A DNA stretch of 64,000 bases from positions 1 through 64,000 of the forward strand of contig JAGCUU010000023.1 in assembly GCA_017962665.1 (NCBI GenBank). The letters are read 5' to 3'. The stretch is from Bacteroidales bacterium. Its GTDB lineage: Bacteria > Bacteroidota > Bacteroidia > Bacteroidales > P3. This document shows, piece after piece, positions 55,227-63,532 of this stretch. Under the pieces are notes generated by a model, which saw only the letters and a program-made list of their open reading frames with translations, made no database searches and was not told where the DNA came from. How positions within the stretch are numbered: position 1 is the first letter of the stretch; every line of letters starts with the position of its first letter. The translations under genes and the position numbers were made by a program.

Positions 55227-55258
55227 AAAGCGATAAAATCAACAGATTTTGTCGCTTT
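55227..55258 (+). terminator. Terminator after tRNA-Glu
   Basis: AAAGCGA pairs with TCGCTTT, and the inner AAATC/GATTT extends the stem. The following tract is T-rich but interrupted. Confidence 0.65.
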
Positions 55259-55379
55259 CTTCTTATTATTTCCTCGTAACTCTTTGGTCTGTTGCGCTAT
55301 CACCTCAAGGACACTATTGATTTTCTCAGTTCGATGAAAAATTCCATCATAAGCCAATTTTTCAGGGAACATTGAACGT

Positions 55380-55532
55380 ATGAGCCGCCTACGCTCTGTC
55401 GCGTATCGTCATCCTCTACCGCCATGCAACCTTTTCGGCCGTATCGTCGCCGTCTGCGACTGTAAGGAAGACAACAGCGTCAAGAACCAATACCTCAAAG
55501 TCCTTAAAAAAGCAGTAAAAATCAGGAAATAA
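55380..55532 (+). other. Possible 50-codon reading frame or gene remnant
   Basis: ATG at 55380 opens a 50-codon frame that ends in TAA at 55530-55532; the C-terminal half is Lys-rich (VKNQYLKVLKKAVKIRK). Local base composition is more G/C-rich than the flanks. There is no visible promoter or recognised family. It may be a real small protein, or the remnant of a longer gene. The remaining 55259-55379 and 55533-55642 show nothing I can name. Confidence 0.3.
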
Positions 55533-55642
55533 CGAATATTTCATTTCTCAAGAAGCGACCAGACGTTTTGGACTTACTTCAAAGTGGAGGCTGTGGAAAG
55601 AAAAGAGGAATTGTGGTAGGGTTTTGAGATGGAAATCAACAA

Positions 55643-56353
55643 TTATCTTCGATGAAGACCACATTCGCGATGGTCGGGCGACTCCCACCACCATCGGCCT
55701 GAGCGAATATCATCGCCGGGTTTTACCGCCCTTGTGCAGGGCTCGCAGCCGATACTCGGAAAACCTTTGTCATGCAATTTGTTGTAAGGTACGTGGTTAA
55801 TCTTGACATAATCCCATACCTGCTGTTCAGACCAAAAAATCAATGGATTGATCTTAAGTAGACCATATTTTTCATCCCACTCCACCATCCTCATGTTGCT
55901 GCGGGTTATTGACTGCGACTGGCGTAAACCGCAAATCCAAGCGTCAAGGGTCTTGAATGCGCGTTGCATAGGCTCCAGTTTCCGTACTTGACAGCAAGCA
56001 TGTCTTTTTTCGACACTTTCGTAAAATGGATTGATACCCTGCTCATGAACAAAACGTTGTAGAGTTTCTGCCTGCGGACAGAAAACCTCCAGCTTGATGT
56101 TGTAGCGATAATTGGTTTTGTCAATCAACTGGTATGTTTCAGGGAACAGGCGTCCTGTGTCCAAAGTGAATATTCGTGCATCAGGGTCAATCTTCAGCAT
56201 CATGTCTGTAAGGGTTTGGTCCTCAATGCTCAAACTGGATGACAATGCAATTCTATTTCCATATTCCGCCATAAAATGCCTCATCACCTCCTCGGGAGCT
56301 GCATTCTCAAACTTTTGATTCAAAAAATCAATGTCTTTCTGTGTGTATTTCAT
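55643..56353 (-). CDS. cysH: Assimilatory adenylyl-sulfate (APS) reductase
   Basis: A 236-residue enzyme of the CysH family that reduces activated sulfate to sulfite. Two cysteine pairs typical of the 4Fe-4S APS-using type are present: Cys120-Cys121 in KRHACCQVRK and Cys203/Cys206 in GCEPCTR. The catalytic Cys is in ECGLH (Cys231) near the end. The substrate-binding SSSLSIEDQ and LDTGRLFPET segments are intact. So it should use APS directly, and no APS kinase is needed. Last gene of the porin-Pst-cysDNH operon. No sulfite reductase gene is seen in the window. Confidence 0.93.
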   Translation of the reverse strand: MKYTQKDIDFLNQKFENAAPEEVMRHFMAEYGNRIALSSSLSIEDQTLTDMMLKIDPDARIFTLDTGRLFPETYQLIDKTNYRYNIKLEVFCPQAETLQRFVHEQGINPFYESVEKRHACCQVRKLEPMQRAFKTLDAWICGLRQSQSITRSNMRMVEWDEKYGLLKINPLIFWSEQQVWDYVKINHVPYNKLHDKGFPSIGCEPCTRAVKPGDDIRSGRWWWESPDHRECGLHRR

Positions 56354-56357
56354 ATTG

Positions 56358-56392
56358 GTGATTAGTGATTGGTGATTGGTGATTAGTGACTA
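56358..56392 (+). repeat. Heptameric tandem repeat overlapping the end of cysN
   Basis: Five units in register: GTGATTA, GTGATTG, GTGATTG, GTGATTA, GTGACTA. On the minus strand the array encodes the last codons of cysN and contains its TAA stop (56383-56385), then fills most of the gap to cysH. Confidence 0.8.
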
Positions 56393-57672
56393 GTGGTTTT
56401 CACCATACCTGCCCCGACAGTTTCGAAACTGTCGGGGTCGATAAGTATGAGTGAGCCGGTGGTGCGGTTGTCGGCATAGTTGTCGAGGACCATAGGGTTG
56501 GCTGTACGCAAAGTGATTCTTGCAATGTCGTTCATTTGTAGGTTTTCGATGCCGTCAACGTGTTCTAATGTACTGATATCAATTTTATAATCAATTTTTT
56601 TTACCATTCCAACGGTTTCCGCCACTGAGCTCTTGACTATGTAGCGTTTGTTGAGTTGCATGGCCTCAGGATTGAACCAACAGCACATCATCGAAATGGT
56701 TTGGGTCACTTCCGGTTGTCTTACGCCCGTACCAACTATAAAGTCACCGCGGCTGATGTCGATGTCGTCTTCCAGAAGAACAGACACCGATTCTGGCGTA
56801 TGCGCCGCATCCAACGTCTTTTCAGCCTGCATAATGGCTTTCACTTTTGAAGTTAAGCCTGAGGGGTGAATTATCACTGTGTCGCCTATGCGGAGGATTC
56901 CACCAGCCATTCGTCCGGCATATCCTCGATAGTCGGGAAATTTGTTGGAGATTGGACGTATGACGTATTGCACAGGCAGTCGCACAGGCTCGTCTATATT
57001 GCCTGCTTTATGGTCGATAGAGACCGTCTCCAGCAGATTCATGAGCGAACCGCCTTTATACCACGGCATTTTTCCGGATTTTTCAACCACATTGTCTCCA
57101 TACTTGGCTGAAATCGGAATAAAGTGTATCTTGGCTTGAATGCCAAGTTTTTCCATCATTTCTATATAACGATTACGTATCTCATCAAACCTTTTCTCTT
57201 CGTAATTAACCAAATCCATTTTGTTGATGCACACAGTGATATAAGGGATTCCAAGCAATGAGGCGATGTAGGAGTGGCGAACGGTCTGTTCCACCACTCC
57301 ATTGCGTGCGTCAATGAGGATGATAGCGAGGTCGGCGGTTGAAGCGCCCGTCACCATGTTGCGAGTGTACTGTATGTGTCCTGGGGTGTCGGCGATGATG
57401 AACTTGCGCTTGAGAGTGGCAAAATAGCGGTATGCCACGTCGATTGTTATTCCCTGTTCGCGTTCGGCGCGTAACCCGTCGGTAAGCAACGCGAGGTTCA
57501 TCTCCTCATTACCGCGACTCTCCGAGGCCTGTTTCACAGCCTCTAACTGGTCTTCAAAAATCGACTTGCTGTCATACAAAAGTCTTCCAATAAGCGTGCT
57601 TTTGCCGTCATCAACGCTGCCGGCAGTCGTAAAGCGCAGCAGCTCCATGTCTAAATATCCTTTTGTCTCCAT
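56383..57672 (-). CDS. cysN: Sulfate adenylyltransferase subunit 1 (GTPase)
   Basis: A 429-residue GTPase partner of ATP sulfurylase; GTP hydrolysis drives APS formation. Translation-factor-type motifs are GSVDDGKSTLIGRLL, DTPGHIQYTRNM and INKMDLV. There is no fused CysC (APS kinase) domain, consistent with an APS-type CysH. The final residues (TSH and stop) come from a heptameric repeat. It lies 32 bases downstream of cysD. Confidence 0.95.
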   Translation of the reverse strand: METKGYLDMELLRFTTAGSVDDGKSTLIGRLLYDSKSIFEDQLEAVKQASESRGNEEMNLALLTDGLRAEREQGITIDVAYRYFATLKRKFIIADTPGHIQYTRNMVTGASTADLAIILIDARNGVVEQTVRHSYIASLLGIPYITVCINKMDLVNYEEKRFDEIRNRYIEMMEKLGIQAKIHFIPISAKYGDNVVEKSGKMPWYKGGSLMNLLETVSIDHKAGNIDEPVRLPVQYVIRPISNKFPDYRGYAGRMAGGILRIGDTVIIHPSGLTSKVKAIMQAEKTLDAAHTPESVSVLLEDDIDISRGDFIVGTGVRQPEVTQTISMMCCWFNPEAMQLNKRYIVKSSVAETVGMVKKIDYKIDISTLEHVDGIENLQMNDIARITLRTANPMVLDNYADNRTTGSLILIDPDSFETVGAGMVKTTSH

Positions 57673-57704
57673 TTCAATAAAGATGTTTAACTTTCAACTC
57701 TCAA

Positions 57705-58604
57705 TTAGAAGTATCCCTCCTTTTTTCTGTCTTCCATTGCTGTTTCGCTGCGTTTATCATCAGCGCGACCGCCACGCTCTGTGACACGGGTAGCGGCAAT
57801 TTCACTGATGATGTCTTCCAGATTGTTGGCCTCGGAAATGGTGAGCCCAGTACAGGTTATGTCACCGATAGTACGACAGCGCACCCTACGTGTAACCACC
57901 TCCTCGGTTGGTTTCAGCGTCATGCAAGGCTCAGCCGCAAGCCATTGCCCGTCACGATAGAAACAGCGGCGCTCATGTGTGAAATAAAGCGACGGCAGCT
58001 CGATTTTCTCTGCATAAATATATTGCCATACATCCATTTCTGTCCAGTTGCTGATTGGAAACACACGGAAATGCTCACCCATGTTCTTTTTGCCATTAAA
58101 GTTATTCCACAATTCGGGACGTTGGTTCTTGGGGTTCCACTGACCAAACTCATCGCGATGAGAGAAAAACCGCTCTTTTGCACGGGCTTTCTCTTCGTCG
58201 CGACGAGCGCCACCAATGCAAGCGTCGAACTTGTATTTCTCTATCGTGTCCAATAATGTGGTGGTCTGTAGTCGGTTACGACTGGCATTATAACCTTTTT
58301 CCTCCCTAACACGTCCTGTGTCGATGCTTTCCTGCACAGAACCGACAATCAGTTGAGCTCCAAGTTTTTTCACCAAGGCATCGCGGTAAATCAAGGTCTC
58401 CTGGAAATTGTGTCCCGTATCAATATGAACCAGAGGGAACGGTATCTTAGCCGGGTAAAATGCCTTGTAAGCCAAATAAGTGACCACAATGTAATCTTTG
58501 CCCCCTGAGAATAAAATGGCCGGCCTTTCAAACTGCGCCGCCACCTCTCGTAACACGTAGATGGATTCAGACTCCAACTCTTTTAAATGAGTAAGCTTAT
58601 ACAT
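57705..58604 (-). CDS. cysD: Sulfate adenylyltransferase subunit 2
   Basis: The 299-residue PP-loop ATPase subunit forms APS from sulfate and ATP together with CysN. The family segments FPLVHIDTGHNFQET and GGARRDEEKARAKERFFSHRDEFGQW are clear, as is the C-terminal RxGRADDKRSETAMEDRKKEGYF. In the PP-loop the usual SGGKDS reads SGGKDY (Tyr in place of Ser). It lies 26 bases downstream of pstB, in the same operon. Confidence 0.93.
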   Translation of the reverse strand: MYKLTHLKELESESIYVLREVAAQFERPAILFSGGKDYIVVTYLAYKAFYPAKIPFPLVHIDTGHNFQETLIYRDALVKKLGAQLIVGSVQESIDTGRVREEKGYNASRNRLQTTTLLDTIEKYKFDACIGGARRDEEKARAKERFFSHRDEFGQWNPKNQRPELWNNFNGKKNMGEHFRVFPISNWTEMDVWQYIYAEKIELPSLYFTHERRCFYRDGQWLAAEPCMTLKPTEEVVTRRVRCRTIGDITCTGLTISEANNLEDIISEIAATRVTERGGRADDKRSETAMEDRKKEGYF

Positions 58605-58630
58605 TGTTGATTTGTTTATTGTTGATTTGT

Positions 58631-59383
58631 TTAAGAAAAGGCACCTGCGAGATATTTTTGTGTAAGTTCATGCTGTGGATGATGGAACACTCTTTCTGCT
58701 GGACCGCTCTCAATCACCTCGCCTAAATACATGAATACCACGTTGTCGGCGATGCGGAGTGCCTGATGCAGTGTGTGAGTCACCATTATGATGGAATAAT
58801 TCTCCTTCATTTTTACAAAGAGGTCCTCCACAGTCTTGGCAGAAATGGGATCCAAAGCGCTGGTAGCCTCGTCGGCAAGTATGTATTCCGGCTGTACAGC
58901 CAGTGAACGGGCAAGACATAGTCGCTGCTGTTGCCCGATGGAGAGGCGTGCCGCTGGTGTCCGTATCCGACCCTTCACCTCTTCCAACAGCCCAACAGCC
59001 TTCAAATTCTTCTGCACATGATATATCAGCTGACGACGTTTCTTGAACATCTTGTTAATCCTGCATCCGTATGCTACGTTGTCAAAGATAGACATCGGGA
59101 GCGGGCATGGACGCTGACTCACCAACCCGATTTTGCGACGCAATTCGGTTATCTCTGTCCCTGAGTTTATAATATCCTGTCCATCAACAAAGACATTGCC
59201 TTCAATCTTTACACCTTCTACGCTGTCTATCAAACGGTTTATGGTTTTCAACAAAGTGGTCTTCCCACACCCCGAAGGGCCAATGATACAGGTAATCTGC
59301 TTTTCAGGCAAGACAATATTCACATTCCTGACAATATGATTGTCTTTTATATATACATTGAGTTTTTTTATTTCTATCGACAT
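58631..59383 (-). CDS. PstB-like ABC transporter ATP-binding protein
   Basis: A 250-residue ABC ATPase close to PstB. Walker A is GPSGCGKTT, the Q loop is in GLVSQRPCPLP (PstB-like), the signature is LSIGQQQRLCLARSLA with Ile in place of the usual second Gly, and Walker B is ILADEATSALDP. It would energise transport through the two permeases encoded just upstream. The family points to phosphate, but position directly before cysD suggests sulfate or a related oxyanion. Confidence 0.9.
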   Translation of the reverse strand: MSIEIKKLNVYIKDNHIVRNVNIVLPEKQITCIIGPSGCGKTTLLKTINRLIDSVEGVKIEGNVFVDGQDIINSGTEITELRRKIGLVSQRPCPLPMSIFDNVAYGCRINKMFKKRRQLIYHVQKNLKAVGLLEEVKGRIRTPAARLSIGQQQRLCLARSLAVQPEYILADEATSALDPISAKTVEDLFVKMKENYSIIMVTHTLHQALRIADNVVFMYLGEVIESGPAERVFHHPQHELTQKYLAGAFS

Positions 59384-59385
59384 GG

Positions 59386-60240
59386 TTATACTTTGTTTTT
59401 GGAGAATCTGTTGGTGATAAAACGCCCCGATATGCTAAGCAGCAGAACGATGATGGTCAGCACAAGTGCGGCTGCATACGCACGGTCGACAACCTCCGGA
59501 ATCGGACTGCTCAACTGGAAGAAAACCGCCAAAGGCAATGTTGCCGCAGGTTGCGACAACGAAGTGGGGATGCTGTCGGTATATCCAGCCGTGAACATCA
59601 CGCTGGCAGCATCACCAATGGCACGACCTACCGACAACAGTGTGGCTGTCGCAATGCCAGGAGCGATTTGACGCAGAACAACCTTGAGGGTCTCCCACCT
59701 TGTGGCCCCCAATGAAAAACTGGCATCCAATATGTCGCGTGGAAAGTTGCGTGTCGCCTCATCCATTGTACGGATAAAGATTGGTATTATCAGCAAAGTG
59801 ATAACTATTATTCCGCCCAACAGCGATGTACGCAACCCGAAGTAAATCATTATTGTGAATCCAAAAGCACCGTAAACAATGGAGGGAACACCAAACAGCA
59901 CATCAAACGCCAGTCGCGCCAAATATGCCAGTTTAGACCCTTTCTTCAAATATATATTCAGGAAAAAGACCACAGGTATGGAAACAAGCAATCCCAGTAC
60001 TGTTGATGCACCCACTATATAGAGTGAACCGACAATTGCGTTGAGAAAACCGCCTTCCTTGCCGATATAGAACCCTCCTCCGGGAAGTTTGCTCACCATG
60101 TTCCAACTCATTGCTTTGCAGCCTTTGGAAAAAATTGTCCAGATGACACTGATTACCAAACCAAACACAACAAACATAGCGCACCACATAAAGAGCTTGG
60201 CAACATTTTCTTTCAGTTTTTTCTTTCGAGCAATTTTCAT
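59386..60240 (-). CDS. PstA-like ABC transporter permease
   Basis: A 284-residue inner membrane permease with six helices and the EAA-like loop (LDASFSLGATRWETLKVVLRQIAPGI) that contacts the ATPase. The N-terminus is Lys-rich. It is two bases upstream of pstB and 12 bases downstream of pstC. Sequence type is PstA; the substrate is inferred from operon context only. Confidence 0.9.
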   Translation of the reverse strand: MKIARKKKLKENVAKLFMWCAMFVVFGLVISVIWTIFSKGCKAMSWNMVSKLPGGGFYIGKEGGFLNAIVGSLYIVGASTVLGLLVSIPVVFFLNIYLKKGSKLAYLARLAFDVLFGVPSIVYGAFGFTIMIYFGLRTSLLGGIIVITLLIIPIFIRTMDEATRNFPRDILDASFSLGATRWETLKVVLRQIAPGIATATLLSVGRAIGDAASVMFTAGYTDSIPTSLSQPAATLPLAVFFQLSSPIPEVVDRAYAAALVLTIIVLLLSISGRFITNRFSKNKV

Positions 60241-60252
60241 ATTACGATACTT

Positions 60253-61146
60253 TTATTTTTCGGTTTTCTCCAAGCGATAGAGAATAATTCTGGAAATCAA
60301 ATTGAAAATCAATACCACAGCGAATAGAATGAGCGCTGCAAACATCAACGCCGACTCATATAACGGCATGGAAAGCATCTCACCATAGTTGTTGGCTATA
60401 AGGGCTGGAATAGGGTAGCAAGCATCGAGCAGTCCTTTGGGAATGCCTATTACGCAGCCACACACCATCAAAACTGCTATAGTTTCACCCATGGCGCGCG
60501 AAACGGCCAGCACTGTGGATGCCAAGATGCCAGGAATCGTTTTGCGTAACACCACCTTCTTGGTGGTTTGCCAGCGTGTGGCTCCAAGCGACAGAGAGGC
60601 CTCACGCAACTCGACAGGCACACTGGAGAATATTTCGATAAACAAACTGATCAACAGCGGTATCACCATGACTCCCAGCACAATGCCCGCAGCCAAGACA
60701 GTGTAACCTGTAGAGAACTCAACGAAATGTGGCGCCACATGCTGTGAAATCCAGGGAACTATGACCAGCACTCCCCATACACCGTAAATCACCGAAGGGA
60801 GCGCGGCCAGAATGTCCAATGCGGGGAACACAAACTTTCGTACAACAGGCTTGGAATACTCCGTCAAATAGATTGCTGTCAACATGGAAATGGGAAATGC
60901 CAGCAAGATAGCCAACAGTGTCACCCAAATTGTTCCCATAATGAACGGCAAGAAACCAAAATTCCCTTTCATTGGTCGCCACTCGGAAGAAAACAGTAAC
61001 GACCATATCGATTTGTCCTGTATCACGGATGCCGACTTGAGATACAATCCTATGGCTATTGCAGCAACAAGCATGATGGCTAACAGGGTGAGCGCAAACA
61101 TTATCGTTTGTGCCGCCCTGTCTTTGACAATTCGTGTTTTATACAT
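60253..61146 (-). CDS. PstC-like ABC transporter permease
   Basis: A 297-residue permease with six helices; the ATPase-contact loop is ELREASLSLGATRWQTTKKVVLRKTIPGI. It is the partner of the PstA-like permease. The long periplasmic segment after the first helix, typical of PstC, is present (WSLLFSSEWRPMKGNFGFLPF). Confidence 0.9.
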   Translation of the reverse strand: MYKTRIVKDRAAQTIMFALTLLAIMLVAAIAIGLYLKSASVIQDKSIWSLLFSSEWRPMKGNFGFLPFIMGTIWVTLLAILLAFPISMLTAIYLTEYSKPVVRKFVFPALDILAALPSVIYGVWGVLVIVPWISQHVAPHFVEFSTGYTVLAAGIVLGVMVIPLLISLFIEIFSSVPVELREASLSLGATRWQTTKKVVLRKTIPGILASTVLAVSRAMGETIAVLMVCGCVIGIPKGLLDACYPIPALIANNYGEMLSMPLYESALMFAALILFAVVLIFNLISRIILYRLEKTEK

Positions 61147-61174
61147 ATTATAATTATGAGGGGACAGTCTTCAG

Positions 61175-62185
61175 TTATTTTTTGGATTTCAGCTGTTCCA
61201 GTCCTTTCTGCAACTTATCCTCTGGCAAATTGATATATCCGGCAGGAACATTGTGTTTCTGACCTTCACATAGCACAAATTGCAGGAATGCCACCACGGC
61301 AGGATTTGTCGGCACCCCATGACTGACCAAATACAAGTCGCGTGCGGGTGGCGACGGATATTTGTTTTCGGCTACGGCTGCAATAAAGTCGTCCTTGGTG
61401 TCATAAAAATATTCATCCGCATCTATCATCCCGTCATCGTTCGCGTCTATCGGGCAAACCATAAGACCCACATTGGGTTTTCGGCTCTTTTCATCGTAAG
61501 CGTATCCTATATTGTTCAGTCCAATACCCAGTTTGTCTGTCTGGATGGCTGATGCCAGTCCGGGGTCTCCAAAAACGGCTGTTCCCAACAGGTCCTCTTG
61601 CTTTTTGTCCATCCACATCGCAAAGGTTTCGGCTGCTCCACAAGCATCCGAGCGCGTATAGACATGTATCGGAGTGCTATTGCTATTCCCCAAAACCTGG
61701 CCCCATGTGGTATACTCGCCAGTAATCCATATTTTTGTTGCCGTCTCCCTGGAAATACCGTGTTTTTTAAGTTCTTCTGCCAGCGGGTTGTTGGCGTTGA
61801 TGGTGATGACTACAGCATCCTTGGCTGTAGCAAAAGGAAGCGCTCCTTTCTCCAGCTCTGGCGAATACACCTCGCGAGACACCATTCCCAAGTCAACCAC
61901 ATCGGCCAAGACATCTGTCATACCTTTTCCGGCACCGCCTGCTGACAGGTCAATCTTGACATTTGGATGTGTTCTTTGGAATTCCTCAGCCCATTTCACT
62001 GCCAATGGATATAGGGCAAAAGCACCTGAAATAGAGATATTTCCAGACAATTCCTCACCAGAGTTTCCTTTTCCCTGCCGACCAGTTCCACTGCAGGATA
62101 CCATAGGCAAATAGAGTCCGGTTATTATTAGCAGACCTAAAAACCTCTTTAAAAACGTTGTTGTACTTTTTTTACTGTTAATCAT
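61175..62185 (-). CDS. PstS-like solute-binding lipoprotein with EF-hand loop
   Basis: A 336-residue extracytoplasmic binding protein of the PBP type II fold with lipobox MVSC (Cys31). Ligand-site segments recall PstS (SISGAFALYPLAVKWAEEF; DLSAGGAGKGMTDV; YTRSDACGAAETF) but differ from classical phosphate PstS. Residues 247-258 form a perfect EF-hand calcium loop (D-x-N-x-D-G-x-I-D-x-x-E). It is 28 bases upstream of pstC and 12 downstream of the porin. The ligand may be phosphate by family or sulfate by operon. Confidence 0.88.
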   Translation of the reverse strand: MINSKKSTTTFLKRFLGLLIITGLYLPMVSCSGTGRQGKGNSGEELSGNISISGAFALYPLAVKWAEEFQRTHPNVKIDLSAGGAGKGMTDVLADVVDLGMVSREVYSPELEKGALPFATAKDAVVITINANNPLAEELKKHGISRETATKIWITGEYTTWGQVLGNSNSTPIHVYTRSDACGAAETFAMWMDKKQEDLLGTAVFGDPGLASAIQTDKLGIGLNNIGYAYDEKSRKPNVGLMVCPIDANDDGMIDADEYFYDTKDDFIAAVAENKYPSPPARDLYLVSHGVPTNPAVVAFLQFVLCEGQKHNVPAGYINLPEDKLQKGLEQLKSKK

Positions 62186-62197
62186 AATATTTAATCT

Positions 62198-63316
62198 TTA
62201 GAATCTCACGGTTAATAGTGTGGTCAATTTATGCTTTGATTGGTTTGTTGTTTCATTTTGCTGAAGATTGTAGGCCAATTGGATTCGCAGATGCTCATCT
62301 ATCCACCAGTCAAAACCTGCAGAATAGTACATTGCAGGGGAACTATCAACCATTCCTTTATCATAATATTCTATGCGAGCCAATGGCGCAATCCGGCTTG
62401 GGTGTTTGCCTCCACTCGTCATTCTGAATGAAAGCCAATAGCCTAAAGTGAGATAACAACCAATAGTTTCTACAGTGTATGGATTGTATTTGTCTGTTTC
62501 ATTATTATAATTCACAAACTCAGTTTGACCAAACAAATATTCTGTTCTCACTACCCAGTGTTTGTCAGTATATTGTGCACCTCCGGCATACCGTATTCTG
62601 TATCCGTCAAGATTTGTGGATATGCCGGTATAGTGCATATTGTACTTCCCCCAATAACCAGAAACAGAAAGTGTTAGATTACGTACAAAAGGACATAACT
62701 CAATACGGGCCGAAATATCCTTAACCATATTGTCGGTTTTTACATTGATTCCGTTGCCTCCGAACAGCCCAACATAATATGAAATAATTGTTGTTTTCTC
62801 ACCTTGCACCATTGCATTTATCAATTTGCCGGAAAGCATTGCCCCAATATCTCTCCCATTAGCATAACTGCTGATACCAGTAATGTCATTATAGCCCGAT
62901 AGTGTGCTTATCGCCTGTGCATTGTCTGTCAGTTCCAAATCCAATGGTGACAGTTTGTTTTCTAACGAAAAAGGGATTTTAAACTGTCCTACTTGTAATT
63001 GGAGATACTCGTTGATTTTTATCGTGGCAAAGGCATCGATAAGTCGCGGATTGGGGGCGAAATCTGTCTGTAACCTATAATCCAACCATCGAGTCAAACT
63101 ACCTTTGAAATCAAGTCTTGCACGTCTGATTTGAAATACACCACTCTCATTATCTGCACCTTTCTCATATCTATACTGGGCGTCGATCCATCCTCCGAGT
63201 TTCACATTTCTAACAAAATTACTGCTATCTGTATTATTTTGAGCACAAATAATTGTACTACAAAATAACAGATTAATATTAATGGCAACACGCAAAAAAT
63301 CAGTAAAGTGTTTCAT
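62198..63316 (-). CDS. OprO/OprP-like anion-selective porin
   Basis: A 372-residue outer membrane beta-barrel with signal peptide (ends near ICAQ). It shows the polyphosphate/phosphate-porin pattern: GGWIDAQYRYEKG at the start, RRARLDFKGSLTRWLDYRLQTDFAPNPRLIDAFA, and a C-terminal aromatic residue (TVRF). Proteins of this family form anion-selective pores. It is the first gene of the eight-gene operon and probably admits the same oxyanion that the downstream transporter takes up. Confidence 0.85.
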   Translation of the reverse strand: MKHFTDFLRVAININLLFCSTIICAQNNTDSSNFVRNVKLGGWIDAQYRYEKGADNESGVFQIRRARLDFKGSLTRWLDYRLQTDFAPNPRLIDAFATIKINEYLQLQVGQFKIPFSLENKLSPLDLELTDNAQAISTLSGYNDITGISSYANGRDIGAMLSGKLINAMVQGEKTTIISYYVGLFGGNGINVKTDNMVKDISARIELCPFVRNLTLSVSGYWGKYNMHYTGISTNLDGYRIRYAGGAQYTDKHWVVRTEYLFGQTEFVNYNNETDKYNPYTVETIGCYLTLGYWLSFRMTSGGKHPSRIAPLARIEYYDKGMVDSSPAMYYSAGFDWWIDEHLRIQLAYNLQQNETTNQSKHKLTTLLTVRF

Positions 63317-63343
63317 TATGCAATATCAGTCAAAAAAACATTG

Positions 63344-63351
63344 CAAAAATA
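63344..63351 (-). promoter_or_regulatory. -7 box of the porin-Pst-cys operon
   Basis: TATTTTTG on the minus strand, 28 bases before the porin ATG. There is no good -33 TTTG; the region where it should lie holds TGTCATT motifs, as expected if an activator substitutes for it. Confidence 0.55.
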
Positions 63352-63372
63352 CAATCAATTCACAATTGGAAA

Positions 63373-63490
63373 TGTCATTAAAAACACAACGGTGTTATGA
63401 TTCGTAAATCGTTTGTCATTATATATCCTTACATTGTCATTATTCATTTTTACATTGTAATAATTTGGCAATTTTTACCCATTTGTCATT
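63373..63490 (+). promoter_or_regulatory. Cluster of TGTCATT motifs, possible regulator binding sites
   Basis: The 7-base motif TGTCATT occurs at 63373, 63414, 63435 and 63484. Within this, TTACATTGTCAT (63429) and TTACATTGTAAT (63450) form a direct repeat with a 21-base period. Tandem sites one or two helical turns apart are typical of AraC-family proteins, and the cluster lies between an AraC-type gene and the porin operon. The binding role is inferred. Confidence 0.5.
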
Positions 63491-63499
63491 GAAACACAG

Positions 63500-63528
63500 T
63501 TGTTATTGATTATTTATTTGTAATTTTG
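63500..63528 (+). promoter_or_regulatory. Promoter of the AraC-family gene
   Basis: TTG (63500-63502), an 18-base spacer and TAATTTTG (63521-63528). The -7 box ends four bases before the ATG, so the mRNA would be leaderless or nearly so. Confidence 0.5.
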
Positions 63529-63532
63529 CAGC

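Noticed and set aside
55085..55372. 95-codon frame on the minus strand
   Set aside because: It runs across tRNA-Glu and both flanking signals.
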